DNA of 64,000 nt, from contig NZ_AHMO02000004.1 in the NCBI RefSeq assembly GCF_000243715.2, positions 250,501-314,500 on the forward strand, written 5' to 3'. Positions 35,528 through 43,507 of this stretch are shown piece after piece. Position 1 is the first letter of the stretch; the number at the start of each line of letters is the position of its first letter. The position numbers and the translations under genes are program-made. This stretch comes from Leptospira broomii serovar Hurstbridge str. 5399 (GTDB lineage: Bacteria; Spirochaetota; Leptospiria; Leptospirales; Leptospiraceae). Under the pieces are notes generated by a model. The model saw only the letters and a list, made by a program, of their open reading frames with translations. It was not told where the DNA came from and searched no databases.

Positions 35528-36220
35528 ATGATTCACAGGGAAATCGACGAAAATAGAACTAGAGAAGAAAAGATATCTAGCATAAACCAGTTCCTGGTTG
35601 GACATCCGAGTCTCGAAATTCAGGATTTTTATAAATGGCTGTATTTCGGCGAATTCGGCGAGATCGCAATACAGGAATTCTTCACCGAGAAAAAAAACGC
35701 CCCTACTCTTCATTCCATGCTGGAAGGCCTAAAAGCGGATTCAAAACTAAAAATGATACCCGAGAGAGTTTGGGAGCCCCTCGGTTTTAGTCAGAGGTAT
35801 TTGATGGTATATCTGACTCCGTATTCCCAATTAGAATATCCTTTAATGCGAATCGTTAATTTAATGCAACGCTCTTCCGCTTTTCAAGGATATCGAATGC
35901 GATTTAAGTTGGACTGGATTATGCTCAAGGACGAAATCGTATCAAGGAGTATCGGTTTTTCAAAGCAGGATTTTATTAACTTCGAAGATAAAATCCAATT
36001 CCATCAACTCCCGGAGCTGGATTTTACCGATTCGTTTAAGGTTTATTATCCCGCATCCTATAGAATCGTGGCGACCAAATTATTTTTCGAATATTTTCCG
36101 GAGTTTGCACAGGAGCCTCGAGGGTTTCATTTATTGGAGGATGTTCCGATGGTGCAACATGCCGAATCGAACGAGGACGAAGAAATTATTTATCCTCGGT
36201 GGGAAGGAGAAGCTCTATGA
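35528..36220 (+). CDS. Conserved-looking hypothetical protein, translationally coupled to a transporter
   Basis: I do not recognise a family. The 230-residue protein is soluble by eye, with no signal peptide or membrane segment, rich in aromatic residues (FYKWLYFGEFGEIAIQEFF, FEYFPEFAQEPRGF) and with an acidic C-terminus. Codon use resembles the neighbours, which supports a real gene. Its stop overlaps the start codon of the BASS-family transporter (ATGA), so the two products are probably made together and may act in the same process. Confidence 0.75.
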   Translation: MIHREIDENRTREEKISSINQFLVGHPSLEIQDFYKWLYFGEFGEIAIQEFFTEKKNAPTLHSMLEGLKADSKLKMIPERVWEPLGFSQRYLMVYLTPYSQLEYPLMRIVNLMQRSSAFQGYRMRFKLDWIMLKDEIVSRSIGFSKQDFINFEDKIQFHQLPELDFTDSFKVYYPASYRIVATKLFFEYFPEFAQEPRGFHLLEDVPMVQHAESNEDEEIIYPRWEGEAL

Positions 36221-37281
36221 ATCAAGGCTTTCGGAATAGGATTTCAGAATCGATCGAATCTTTTTTTCAATTCATTCACAAATATTTCTTTTATTGTATC
36301 ATCTTTTCTTATCTTGTCGGAGGAGCTTTCCCGCAATTAGGATTGCTTATTCGAGATACCGATTTCGGACAATTTCACCTATTTGGAGGAGGAAACATTA
36401 AGGTTTCATTATCTTTGGTTCTTCTCTCCTTGCTGCTCTTTAATGCGGGATTAGGAATTCATAGATCGGAATTGATGAATTTATTTAAGAAGCCGACTCT
36501 CCTGATCGTCGGATTATTCTCCAATTTATCGATTCCGATCGCATTTACGTATTTCGTTTCTTTGTTGATGATATTCTGGCATAATCCGGACGAAGTGCAG
36601 AACATTCTAGTCGGACTTGCGCTCATCGCTTCCATGCCGATAGCTGCGTCTTCTACGGCATGGTCGCAAAAATCCAACGGGAATCTTGCATTGAGTTTAG
36701 GGCTTGTCGTTTTTTCAACGATCCTAAGTCCGGTGACTACTCCTATCGGTTTGCATTCGATCGGGTTCATTACGACCGGAGATTACTCCGACGATTTGCA
36801 CGAAATTGCGGACGATGGCATCGGCGCCTTTTTGTTTCTATCCGTTCTGGTTCCGACGGTCGCAGGTATCGGCCTTCACTTTTTACTACCAAAGACTTCT
36901 ATCGAAGCCGCAAAGAAACCGATCAAGGACGTGAATTTGCTTAATTTATTGATTTTGAATTATTCGAATGCCTCGGTTGTTCTGCCTGGCGTATTCCGAG
37001 AGCCGGACTGGGATTTTCTATTCATAATCGTCTTAATTACCGGCGGATTATGTGCCTTCGCTTTTTTTACGGGGTTCGTACTTTCTCGGATATTTAAAAG
37101 TTCCGATTCGGAACGTTCTTCTTTGGTCTTCGGGCTTGGGATGAATAATAACGGAACCGGTCTGGTGCTAGCTTCTTTAAGTTTAGTAGACCACCCCTCG
37201 GTAATGCTACCGATTATTTTTTATAATTTGATTCAGCATATTGTCGCGGGATACGTTGATAAGAAGTTGACTAATCCCTAA
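36217..37281 (+). CDS. BASS-family (bile acid:sodium symporter-like) transporter
   Basis: The 354-residue protein has about nine to ten membrane segments. The blocks LLLFNAGLGIHRSEL, LIASMPIAASSTAWSQKSNGNLALSLGLVVFSTILSPVTTP and FGLGMNNNGTGLVLASL match the two crossover regions of the BASS/SBF fold that bind sodium. Substrates in the family range from bile acids to organic acids, and the one here cannot be deduced. I chose ATG at 36217, which has AAGGAG upstream and overlaps the preceding stop; a GTG at 36199 would add six residues. Confidence 0.83.
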   Translation: MNQGFRNRISESIESFFQFIHKYFFYCIIFSYLVGGAFPQLGLLIRDTDFGQFHLFGGGNIKVSLSLVLLSLLLFNAGLGIHRSELMNLFKKPTLLIVGLFSNLSIPIAFTYFVSLLMIFWHNPDEVQNILVGLALIASMPIAASSTAWSQKSNGNLALSLGLVVFSTILSPVTTPIGLHSIGFITTGDYSDDLHEIADDGIGAFLFLSVLVPTVAGIGLHFLLPKTSIEAAKKPIKDVNLLNLLILNYSNASVVLPGVFREPDWDFLFIIVLITGGLCAFAFFTGFVLSRIFKSSDSERSSLVFGLGMNNNGTGLVLASLSLVDHPSVMLPIIFYNLIQHIVAGYVDKKLTNP

Positions 37282-37343
37282 TTTTCCAGCTTTACAAGGT
37301 TTTTCGGAAAGGATATAGTTAGAAAAAAAAGGAAATTCGCAGA

Positions 37344-37556
37344 ATGCTACAAGAAATTAACGCAGCCGGGAGCAATAATCGGGCGGCACGCCAATTCTCC
37401 CAATCCGAATTCACGATTCGAAATATGCCTGATCGCCTTCACCCGTTGTCAAATATGGATTCCGTCGTTACCGGACCGAGATCGATCGCAAAGGTTGGAG
37501 TAAACACTGACGATCAGATGCTCAGGCGTGGCTATCTCATAGATCTAAATGCATAA
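37344..37556 (+). CDS. Possible small hypothetical protein
   Basis: A 70-codon open frame lies in the 411-base gap 37282-37692 between the BASS transporter and a lipoprotein gene. An AAGGA sits about ten bases upstream of the ATG. The product has no signal peptide, no membrane segment and no recognisable motif. It could equally be chance, because the gap otherwise holds only a dyad (37613-37673) ahead of the lipoprotein gene. Confidence 0.3.
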   Translation: MLQEINAAGSNNRAARQFSQSEFTIRNMPDRLHPLSNMDSVVTGPRSIAKVGVNTDDQMLRRGYLIDLNA

Positions 37557-37612
37557 ATTTTGATGACCGAATGCTCGGCGGTTTCCCGGGCTTTTCCCAA
37601 GCGCATCGACTG

Positions 37613-37673
37613 GAACGTCTCTTCATTGAGATAGCTATATGAAAGAACTATAAAGCGGATTTTTAAGACGTTC
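37613..37673. promoter_or_regulatory. Inverted repeat upstream of the lipoprotein gene
   Basis: GAACGTCT at 37613-37620 and AGACGTTC at 37666-37673 are perfect inverted copies separated by 45 AT-rich bases, ending 19 bases before the lipoprotein start codon. Such an arrangement could be paired operator half-sites or a long-loop leader hairpin; neither can be decided by eye. Confidence 0.3.
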
Positions 37674-37692
37674 GTTCTTTTGCGGAGGCGCG

Positions 37693-38382
37693 ATGAAAAA
37701 AAGATTTGTCTTAATTTGCGGCTTATTACTTTTAATAGGCTGCTCCTCCGGCTCTGGTAATTCAACAGTTCCCTTACCGCCGAATTCTGTCTTTCAATAC
37801 GGACAATTAGACCCTAATATCTTGATCGCCACGAATGAGAAGCTGACCGTACTCGGAATCAATCGGGGGGATTTAAGCTTTATCACGATTCTTGCCGGCA
37901 AAGTTGAGAATTTTAACGATTTTAAAGGACAATATGTTTTCAGTACCGGAGATAAGGCCACGCAATTTGTCTTCACTAAAAAGAGCGAATTCTTAACCGA
38001 AAAAGGAATGAAGAATTCGGTTAAGATGATTCTAGGATTTCATTATCTCTGGCAAAAAGAATACCAGGAAAAGAACGGTTTGCTGTATCCGATCGATCCG
38101 TTTTACGTAGTTCTTAAAACTTCGCGCAAGGAATCTCTGATTCATCGATTTGAAGTACCGAAGAATATGCAAACTTACGGAGACAATTCCGTTTATGTTT
38201 CGGTCGCCGGGGCATTGGTAGAAAGGGATATCGTACTAAGTATCATTAATCCGGTTATGAAAATCAATAATTACAAGGATCGGGAAAATAATCTGTCGCT
38301 GACGTTAAATAGTCTGCAATTTCAGAAGGAGCGAATTAATCTAGAATCGCTCAGGAATTACATTCTTGCTAATAAACTGTAG
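37693..38382 (+). CDS. Putative lipoprotein
   Basis: The 229-residue product begins with a textbook lipoprotein signal: KKRF, a Leu/Ile-rich core and LLLLIGC with Cys17 followed by SSGSG, so it should be lipidated by Lgt. The mature part has no motif I recognise and looks beta-rich. The ATG has GGAGG a few bases upstream. It is expressed from its own upstream region; downstream is an EamA transporter after 124 bases. Confidence 0.82.
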   Translation: MKKRFVLICGLLLLIGCSSGSGNSTVPLPPNSVFQYGQLDPNILIATNEKLTVLGINRGDLSFITILAGKVENFNDFKGQYVFSTGDKATQFVFTKKSEFLTEKGMKNSVKMILGFHYLWQKEYQEKNGLLYPIDPFYVVLKTSRKESLIHRFEVPKNMQTYGDNSVYVSVAGALVERDIVLSIINPVMKINNYKDRENNLSLTLNSLQFQKERINLESLRNYILANKL

Positions 38383-38506
38383 TGCTTAGTTTGACGAAAC
38401 CCGAATCGATAGGATTCGAACCGGGGCCTCTTTTTTCGCTTTCGACAAATTCGATTGAACGACCCATTTCATTATAAAAGCTGGTATCCGGAGTCCTCGT
38501 AACTCG

Positions 38507-39418
38507 ATGCAAATTACTTCTTCCGTAAAATTTTACATTCTTCTTGTTATTGCAATGATTTCGTGGGGTTTCGCTTGGCCCTCTGCAAAGAGCATCGTTG
38601 GATTGGAGAATCCGAATGTGATTATCTTTTGGAGATTTTTAGCGACTGCGATTTCGATACTTCCGATTCTCCTTTGGAGAAAAGAGTCCCTACGACTTCC
38701 GGATATAAAATCTTTTTTCCAAGTATGCGTCGGTGGAGTATTGTATACTGCGTATAACCAATTTTTTTTGCTGGGCTTAAGCAGCGGATTCGCGGGTGCA
38801 GGAGGGGTACTCGTAACCACGATGAATCCCATCTTTACATACATATTAGGTCATTTGTTGCAAAAGCAGTATCCGGGAAAGAAGGATGCGTTCGGCCTGC
38901 TGCTTGGTTTATCGGGCGGTCTCGTATTATTGCATATCTGGGACAAACCGACCGAGGGAGTCTTTCAGTCCGGAAATATTTTCTTTTTGTTATGCGCATT
39001 TAGTTGGGCCATTTTAAGTATGAATAGTCATAGCACGGGTCAAAAGATTTCTCCACTGGTTTATAGCTTTTACGTATTTACTATAGGAACGATTTTTGAT
39101 TTTATATTCGCTCTTCCCTACGGTTTATCGAACGTATTTTCCCTGGATTGGATGTTTTGGGGACAGATCTTTTATCTTTCCGTAATCTCCACGACTTTCG
39201 GAACGACCGTCTATTTTTTCGCGTCCACTAAACTAGGTTCCCGCATTGCGAGTTCCTTTATCTTCCTCGTTCCTGCCACGGCGGTGCTGGGTAGTTGGAT
39301 TTTCCTGGGAGAAGTCCCGAGTCTTACGACCCTCTTCGGAGGTAGCCTCGCAGTGAGCGCGGTTTTGATTTTGAACGGGAATCGGACTAAAAAGACGGAA
39401 ATACAGGCAGAATCCTGA
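38507..39418 (+). CDS. EamA-family (DMT superfamily) transporter
   Basis: The 303-residue protein has ten predicted membrane segments made of two EamA repeats. The first begins MISWGFAWPSAKSI with the typical LPILLWRKE turn, and the second ends TAVLGSWIFLGEVPSL. Family members export metabolites or amino acids; the substrate is not predictable. It converges with a short winged-helix gene on the other strand. Confidence 0.85.
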   Translation: MQITSSVKFYILLVIAMISWGFAWPSAKSIVGLENPNVIIFWRFLATAISILPILLWRKESLRLPDIKSFFQVCVGGVLYTAYNQFFLLGLSSGFAGAGGVLVTTMNPIFTYILGHLLQKQYPGKKDAFGLLLGLSGGLVLLHIWDKPTEGVFQSGNIFFLLCAFSWAILSMNSHSTGQKISPLVYSFYVFTIGTIFDFIFALPYGLSNVFSLDWMFWGQIFYLSVISTTFGTTVYFFASTKLGSRIASSFIFLVPATAVLGSWIFLGEVPSLTTLFGGSLAVSAVLILNGNRTKKTEIQAES

Positions 39419-39452
39419 CTATTTCGCTTAACAATTGTTTAATCGAATAAGA

Positions 39453-39674
39453 TTATCCCCATCGACTTTCATAGAACTGTCTGCCTTTCGGGGCGACTTG
39501 AAATCCTTCGGGATGCTCATGAATAAATCGCCCTTCTTTCAAATCCTCTAAGAAAGGACGTAGCTTCCATTCAGATACGGCGGTTTCAACTTCCAGTTCT
39601 CGCATGGTAAGAAATCCTCCGGTTTGCGTGGAGGAGTATATATCTTGTAGCAGTTGCGTGGATAACGGGTCCAT
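39453..39674 (-). CDS. Small winged-helix-like protein
   Basis: A 73-residue product from ATG at 39674, with AAGGA about ten bases upstream; a TTG at 39725 would extend it to 90 residues. The sequence FLTMRELEVETAVSEWKLRPFLEDLKEGRFIHEH looks like a helix-turn-helix followed by a wing, ending with QVAPKGRQFYESRW, a layout common in DNA-binding or ATPase-linked winged helices. It lies 82 bases downstream of the EAL gene on the same strand and may be co-transcribed. The function is unknown. Confidence 0.6.
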   Translation of the reverse strand: MDPLSTQLLQDIYSSTQTGGFLTMRELEVETAVSEWKLRPFLEDLKEGRFIHEHPEGFQVAPKGRQFYESRWG

Positions 39675-39756
39675 AAAAGAGAGATCCTTCTGGGACAAAT
39701 TTTTCAAGGCAGGTGCGCAAATCAATATTTACCCGAAGGTTAGACTATTTTCGCAT

Positions 39757-40971
39757 CTAATGAATTTTCGGGGCGGTTATATCTAAGAAAACGTAGGCAC
39801 CCGGTTCGACTTCTTTGCTAAAAACGATCAGATCTTTGACCGCTTCATTATCGTAATAACGATCGCTAACTCCCCAATCTTCCGGTTTTCTGAACGAGTC
39901 CCTAAGTTGTTTATAAAAGTAGGGCAGATAGGACCAGTTTTTTCCGATTCCTTGGCTATTTTCCCTAAATGAATTTTCTCCGGTTCGAACGTAATACGGA
40001 GAGAGTTGTGTTCCTTTCGAGTCAGTAACGTATGCGCGGTGGATCTCCTTCGAGGTCATAAAGATAGTATATGCGTCGATAATATACCTACTTGCGATTT
40101 TAATTATCGGAAACGGATTTAGAATTTCTCGAAGTATATTTTGTATCTTTTTTTCGAATGCGATTTCTGCCGAAATCTGCTCGGTCTTTTTCTCATGAAA
40201 AAAATCGACCATTTCCCTAATTAAGGAGGGAGTGTTTTTATTATTCGAAAGTTCCGGCGAAGGTTTTTGTAAAAGATATCCTTGCAAAAACCGAGCTCCT
40301 CCTTCCAAAGCAAAATACATTTCTTCCCGAGTTTCCAAACCTTCGTATAAGACGGAGGCTCCTAAGGAAAAAGCAAGATCGCGGATATGTTCCATTACTT
40401 TCCTTATCGAAGGAGATCGAGCAGAAGCGCGAATCAATCTAAGGTCCATCTTCAAAAAATCAGGACGAAGCAAACCGACTCTTTCTATCCCGGATGCTTC
40501 CGAACCCAAATCATCCACTGCAATTCTGAATCCGTACGCCCGAAGTAAATCCACTGCAATTCTAAGAGAATCCAAGCTTCCCGCGAATTCCTCCTCGGTT
40601 ATCTCTAGGATAATTTGCTTCGGTTCGATCTCGAACTCTCTTGCGAATTTAAGAAGGCGAAAGGAATCGATTCGTTCGTTTTCCAATTCTCTGTATAAAC
40701 GATTCGGCGAGATATTTAGAAAAAGATGATGTTTAGTCGATGATCCCCGGATTTTCCTCATCGACGATTTCCATATCGAAGCTTCGAATGCGGAAAGATC
40801 CTGATCGGACAGCCCGATTTCTGTGGAAAACAAATAACCTCCGCTTTCCCATCCCCGATCGGTTTTTATTCTTGCAAGGACCTCGTGTCCGAAAATGCTC
40901 CCGTCCTCGACCGAAAGAATGGGTTGGAAGAATGGCAGCACTTCCGCATCGCGAATTTCTAAATACCGCAT
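39757..40971 (-). CDS. EAL-domain c-di-GMP phosphodiesterase with a YkuI-like C-terminal sensor domain
   Basis: The first ~250 residues form an EAL domain. The signature glutamate is E30 in EVLAR, followed by NISPN, EITEEE, DDLGSEASG, LKMD, YEGLET and QGYLLQKP, so the residues needed for metal binding and catalysis appear intact and cleavage of c-di-GMP to pGpG is expected. The C-terminal ~140 residues (IQNILREILNPFPIIK onward, with a PYYVRTGENSF block) resemble the Cache/PAS-like domain that follows EAL in Bacillus YkuI. There are no membrane segments, so it would be a cytoplasmic sensor. It diverges from a DUF1232 gene. Confidence 0.85.
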   Translation of the reverse strand: MRYLEIRDAEVLPFFQPILSVEDGSIFGHEVLARIKTDRGWESGGYLFSTEIGLSDQDLSAFEASIWKSSMRKIRGSSTKHHLFLNISPNRLYRELENERIDSFRLLKFAREFEIEPKQIILEITEEEFAGSLDSLRIAVDLLRAYGFRIAVDDLGSEASGIERVGLLRPDFLKMDLRLIRASARSPSIRKVMEHIRDLAFSLGASVLYEGLETREEMYFALEGGARFLQGYLLQKPSPELSNNKNTPSLIREMVDFFHEKKTEQISAEIAFEKKIQNILREILNPFPIIKIASRYIIDAYTIFMTSKEIHRAYVTDSKGTQLSPYYVRTGENSFRENSQGIGKNWSYLPYFYKQLRDSFRKPEDWGVSDRYYDNEAVKDLIVFSKEVEPGAYVFLDITAPKIH

Positions 40972-41143
40972 TTCTGCTATATTGGATAATATATCTCTTA
41001 TATCAAACGAAAAATGAAGCGTTTCTTCGATTTATTATGGGGGACTTATTTGGGAGAGAAGTCGGCGGGCTTTATTCTGATATTGATCGATTGATTTTGT
41101 GTTGTTGACTGAGGTTTCCTTCGAGTTCTAAATCGACACCCTT

Positions 41144-41569
41144 ATGCTCGAAAGGAAAAAAACCATTAAAAACGGATGCCTATTTGCGATTGTGGTGCCG
41201 ACAGTCGTTTTATTTTTATCCTTTGCTTTCACGATATTCATTTTTAAAGACGATTACTTCCAGGCCGTTAGCTGGAAGGATTGGCTCTTCCTGCTTTTCG
41301 GTCATATATTTGCCTTGGGTATTTCCATCTTCTTGCTGATCGTCTCCTTATTTTTTTCGGCCTGGCTTTCTTGGAAGGACCCGGAGCCGATTCAAACCTT
41401 GCGGAGATTCTGGCCGCTCATATTCGCATTGATTTATTTACTAGCTCCGGATCTAATTCCGGGCTGGTTGGACGATACGGTGATCGTAGCTCTTGTAGGC
41501 TTTTACCAATATTGGAAGAGCCGTAATGATACGGAAGAGGCGAAATTCAAAGAGAAGGACAAGATCTAG
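41144..41569 (+). CDS. DUF1232 (YkvA-like) membrane protein
   Basis: The 141-residue protein has two or three membrane segments. Its C-terminal half carries the DUF1232 signature in ALIYLLAPDLIPGWLDDTVIV (seen with DLIP and DD), and it ends in a charged tail. The biochemical role of the family is not known. No good ribosome binding site precedes the ATG. It is followed by a repeat-filled spacer and then the convergent srkA-like gene. Confidence 0.75.
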   Translation: MLERKKTIKNGCLFAIVVPTVVLFLSFAFTIFIFKDDYFQAVSWKDWLFLLFGHIFALGISIFLLIVSLFFSAWLSWKDPEPIQTLRRFWPLIFALIYLLAPDLIPGWLDDTVIVALVGFYQYWKSRNDTEEAKFKEKDKI

Positions 41570-41607
41570 CGCCAGGTTTTCTCTTATTATATTCGGTTAA
41601 CCGATAG

Positions 41608-41757
41608 CAGATGACTGACGCGTTCGCTTTGCTCACGCTGGACAGAAGCAGCGTGTGTTGGAAAGGCGATAGAAGTAGGAAGGATCTATTGTAACGCAAG
41701 AATCTTTCTCTAGTACGTGGAAGCTCCACTCATCGATGTTCTGTCCTCAGTCTTCTG
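41608..41757. mobile_element. MITE-like element, copy A
   Basis: A 150-base segment bounded by inverted ends CAGATGACTGA (41608-41618) and TCAGTCTTCTG (41747-41757), which differ at one position when inverted. Its interior matches copy B at 41945-42090 in the same orientation, including GTTCGCTTTG, GAAGGATCT/GAAAGATCT and CCACTCATCGATG/CCGCTCATCAATG. It has no coding capacity. Size, terminal inverted repeats and intergenic position suggest a miniature transposable element; no target duplication was confirmed. Confidence 0.65.
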
Positions 41758-41944
41758 GCGGCCCTGCGCATCTCCGGTGCGGTACTAGGTCGTACTAGTG
41801 CGGGCCATTCGGCGGGCCCCCACCCTGATTTCGGGTGGAGGAGGAGGGCTCGTGGGCGAGGGTGCTCGGCTCTATATCATAAATCTTCGGATTTGCCAAG
41901 TATTTTTTATGAAGAGTTTTTTGTTGGAGCTCCTGCACGGAGGA
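41758..41944. repeat. GC-hairpin/AGCT-palindrome repeat lying between two MITE-like copies
   Basis: This 187-base spacer holds a GC-rich hairpin (CCACCC-TGATTTC-GGGTGG near 41819), then CGGATTTGCCAAGTATTTTT and the palindrome TGTTGGAGCTCCTGCA (41922-41937). The same order of parts occurs at 60242-60372, where CAAGTATTTTTTG precedes GTAGGAGCTCC. A short open frame through it has no support as a gene. Confidence 0.6.
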
Positions 41945-42090
41945 CAGAGGACTGACAAGTTCGCTTTGTTCATGCTAAACAGAAGCTGCGCGATGTTGGA
42001 AAAGTAATAGAAGTAAAGGAAAGATCTACTGTAACACAAGAATTTTTCTATAGAACATGGAAACTCCGCTCATCAATGATCAGTCTTCTG
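41945..42090. mobile_element. MITE-like element, copy B, abutting the srkA-like stop codon
   Basis: A 146-base segment with ends CAGAGGACTGA (41945-41955) and TCAGTCTTCTG (42080-42090), a diverged direct repeat of copy A. Its last base is immediately next to the stop codon of the minus-strand kinase gene (42091-42093), so any insertion occurred exactly at the end of that reading frame or supplied its current end. Confidence 0.65.
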
Positions 42091-43137
42091 CTATTCCAGA
42101 TCCCAAAAGAAATCCTTGTTTGTCAGCTCTTGCGCTTCAGCGACAGAAGGCACTTCTTCAGATAGTCGTTCATCTCTTACTAAACCGGAGGTAAGTCGCT
42201 CCAAATCGGTCGTTTCTCTTTCCCAGTATTCGTCCGAGCCGAAATGAGGAAACGCATTCGGAAAAGAAGGGTCTTCCCATCGCTTCGCAATCCATGCAGA
42301 ATAATGAATATACCGTAATCCGCGCAAGGGTTCGACAAGATGAAACCAACTGTCGGAAAAATGCCTAAATTCGCGATAACCGGATAAGAAAATCCCCCTC
42401 TCATAATCGGCCTTGGAATCGCCGAAAGGGAGAAGCATCCAAAGATCCTGGATCGCAGGACCGGTCACGAAGTCGTCAAAATCGATAAAGCAAAAACCGT
42501 CGTCGGTTCGTATTAAATTTCCTTTATGACAATCGCCGTGAATCCTATGAAACGGAACGTTCTTTGCATTTTCGTGAAAGCATTGAAACACTTTACCTGC
42601 GGCAGTCTCGTAACGATTTCGAAGGGAAGAAGGTAAAAAATCCTTTTCGATCAGAAAGCGCAACGGCTCTTCTCCGAAATTTCGAACGGTAAGAGTGATT
42701 CTATGTTTTGCGGGTGCAGCAGCGCCTACATTATGAATTCTCGCCACCAATCTTCCGAGTACTGTCAAAGACTCTTCGTCCAATTCTTCCACAAGTCTTC
42801 CTCTTTGTGCCGGCCAAAGAGTATAATAAATTCCTTTTGTTTCCCGGATAGTAGTTCCTTCTTTAAGCCTGATAGGAGCGATGACCGGAATTTCGGCTTC
42901 GGACAATTCTGCAAGGAAGGAATGTTCCTCCAGAATTTGCTCCAGATTCCAACGAGCGGGACGATAGAATTTTACGATCAGATGGCCGCCTTCTTCTAAC
43001 CCGACATCATAGACTCTATTTTCCAAACTATTTAAGGCCAGACAATGCCCGGACACCGGAAACCCCGCGTCTTCTACCGCGGATAAGACAGAGTCTATAT
43101 CCAATCGATTATAGAATTCTTTTCCCGGGATCTCCAT
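42091..43137 (-). CDS. srkA: SrkA/YihE-like stress-response protein kinase
   Basis: The 348-residue protein matches the SrkA (RdoA/YihE) family of small-molecule-kinase-like Ser/Thr kinases, which in E. coli counters cell-death pathways under stress. It has ALNSLENRVYDVGLEEGG and LIVKFYRPARW in the N-lobe with the ATP-binding lysine, the catalytic loop HRIHGDCHKGNLI and the metal-binding DFDDFVTGPA. The ATG at 43137 is the start that fits the family; an in-frame extension upstream runs into a decayed gene region. Its stop codon directly abuts a MITE-like repeat. Confidence 0.85.
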   Translation of the reverse strand: MEIPGKEFYNRLDIDSVLSAVEDAGFPVSGHCLALNSLENRVYDVGLEEGGHLIVKFYRPARWNLEQILEEHSFLAELSEAEIPVIAPIRLKEGTTIRETKGIYYTLWPAQRGRLVEELDEESLTVLGRLVARIHNVGAAAPAKHRITLTVRNFGEEPLRFLIEKDFLPSSLRNRYETAAGKVFQCFHENAKNVPFHRIHGDCHKGNLIRTDDGFCFIDFDDFVTGPAIQDLWMLLPFGDSKADYERGIFLSGYREFRHFSDSWFHLVEPLRGLRYIHYSAWIAKRWEDPSFPNAFPHFGSDEYWERETTDLERLTSGLVRDERLSEEVPSVAEAQELTNKDFFWDLE

Positions 43138-43182
43138 GATTGCTAGTATCCGGATAGAAACTAGCAATCATAGGATTTTTTA

Positions 43183-43437
43183 TTATTTTGCAGCAGCCGC
43201 TTTCGCCACGAGTGCTACAAATTCTTCTTTGCCGAAAGCTGTTCCTACGATTCCTTATCCACCTTCTGTGGCTTCCAAAGGAGAAAAAATCACACCCTTG
43301 AGTCTCTTATCCGGGCCTATCTAAGTCGGATTCATCGAGATCATCTGGAATCTAGCTGTGCAGTTACGATTCTGGCCTCGGATGTAATTCGTAGTAATGA
43401 AAAAGCAAAATCCGCTTATACTCATACGGTTTTTCTC
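43183..43437 (-). pseudogene. Decayed gene fragment with two in-frame stops
   Basis: Read on the minus strand in a single frame, the segment encodes ITTNYIRGQNRNCTARFQM...NPT, a stop, IGPDKRLKGVIFSPLEATEGG, a stop, then GIVGTAFGKEEFVALVAKAAAAK and a final stop at 43183. The composition is protein-like through both stops and the last block looks like a real C-terminus. AT-rich promoter-like sequence lies just upstream (around 43445-43480). I do not recognise the parent family. Either it is a pseudogene or the parent lies elsewhere in the genome. The rest of the 43138-43507 gap shows nothing else. Confidence 0.5.
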
Positions 43438-43507
43438 TCAATTTCTACGGTATATAATATATCTATAATTTTTAATAAGACTCGAAATAAGGTAGGAGAA
43501 CTTTCGC

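Noticed and set aside
38412..38422. tRNA T-arm-like GGATTCGAACC upstream of the EamA gene
   Set aside because: Neighbouring bases do not pair to form a T-stem and there is no anticodon or acceptor arm nearby.
41798..42007. 69-codon open frame in the spacer after the DUF1232 gene
   Set aside because: It lies entirely in repeat DNA and spans two different repeat types.
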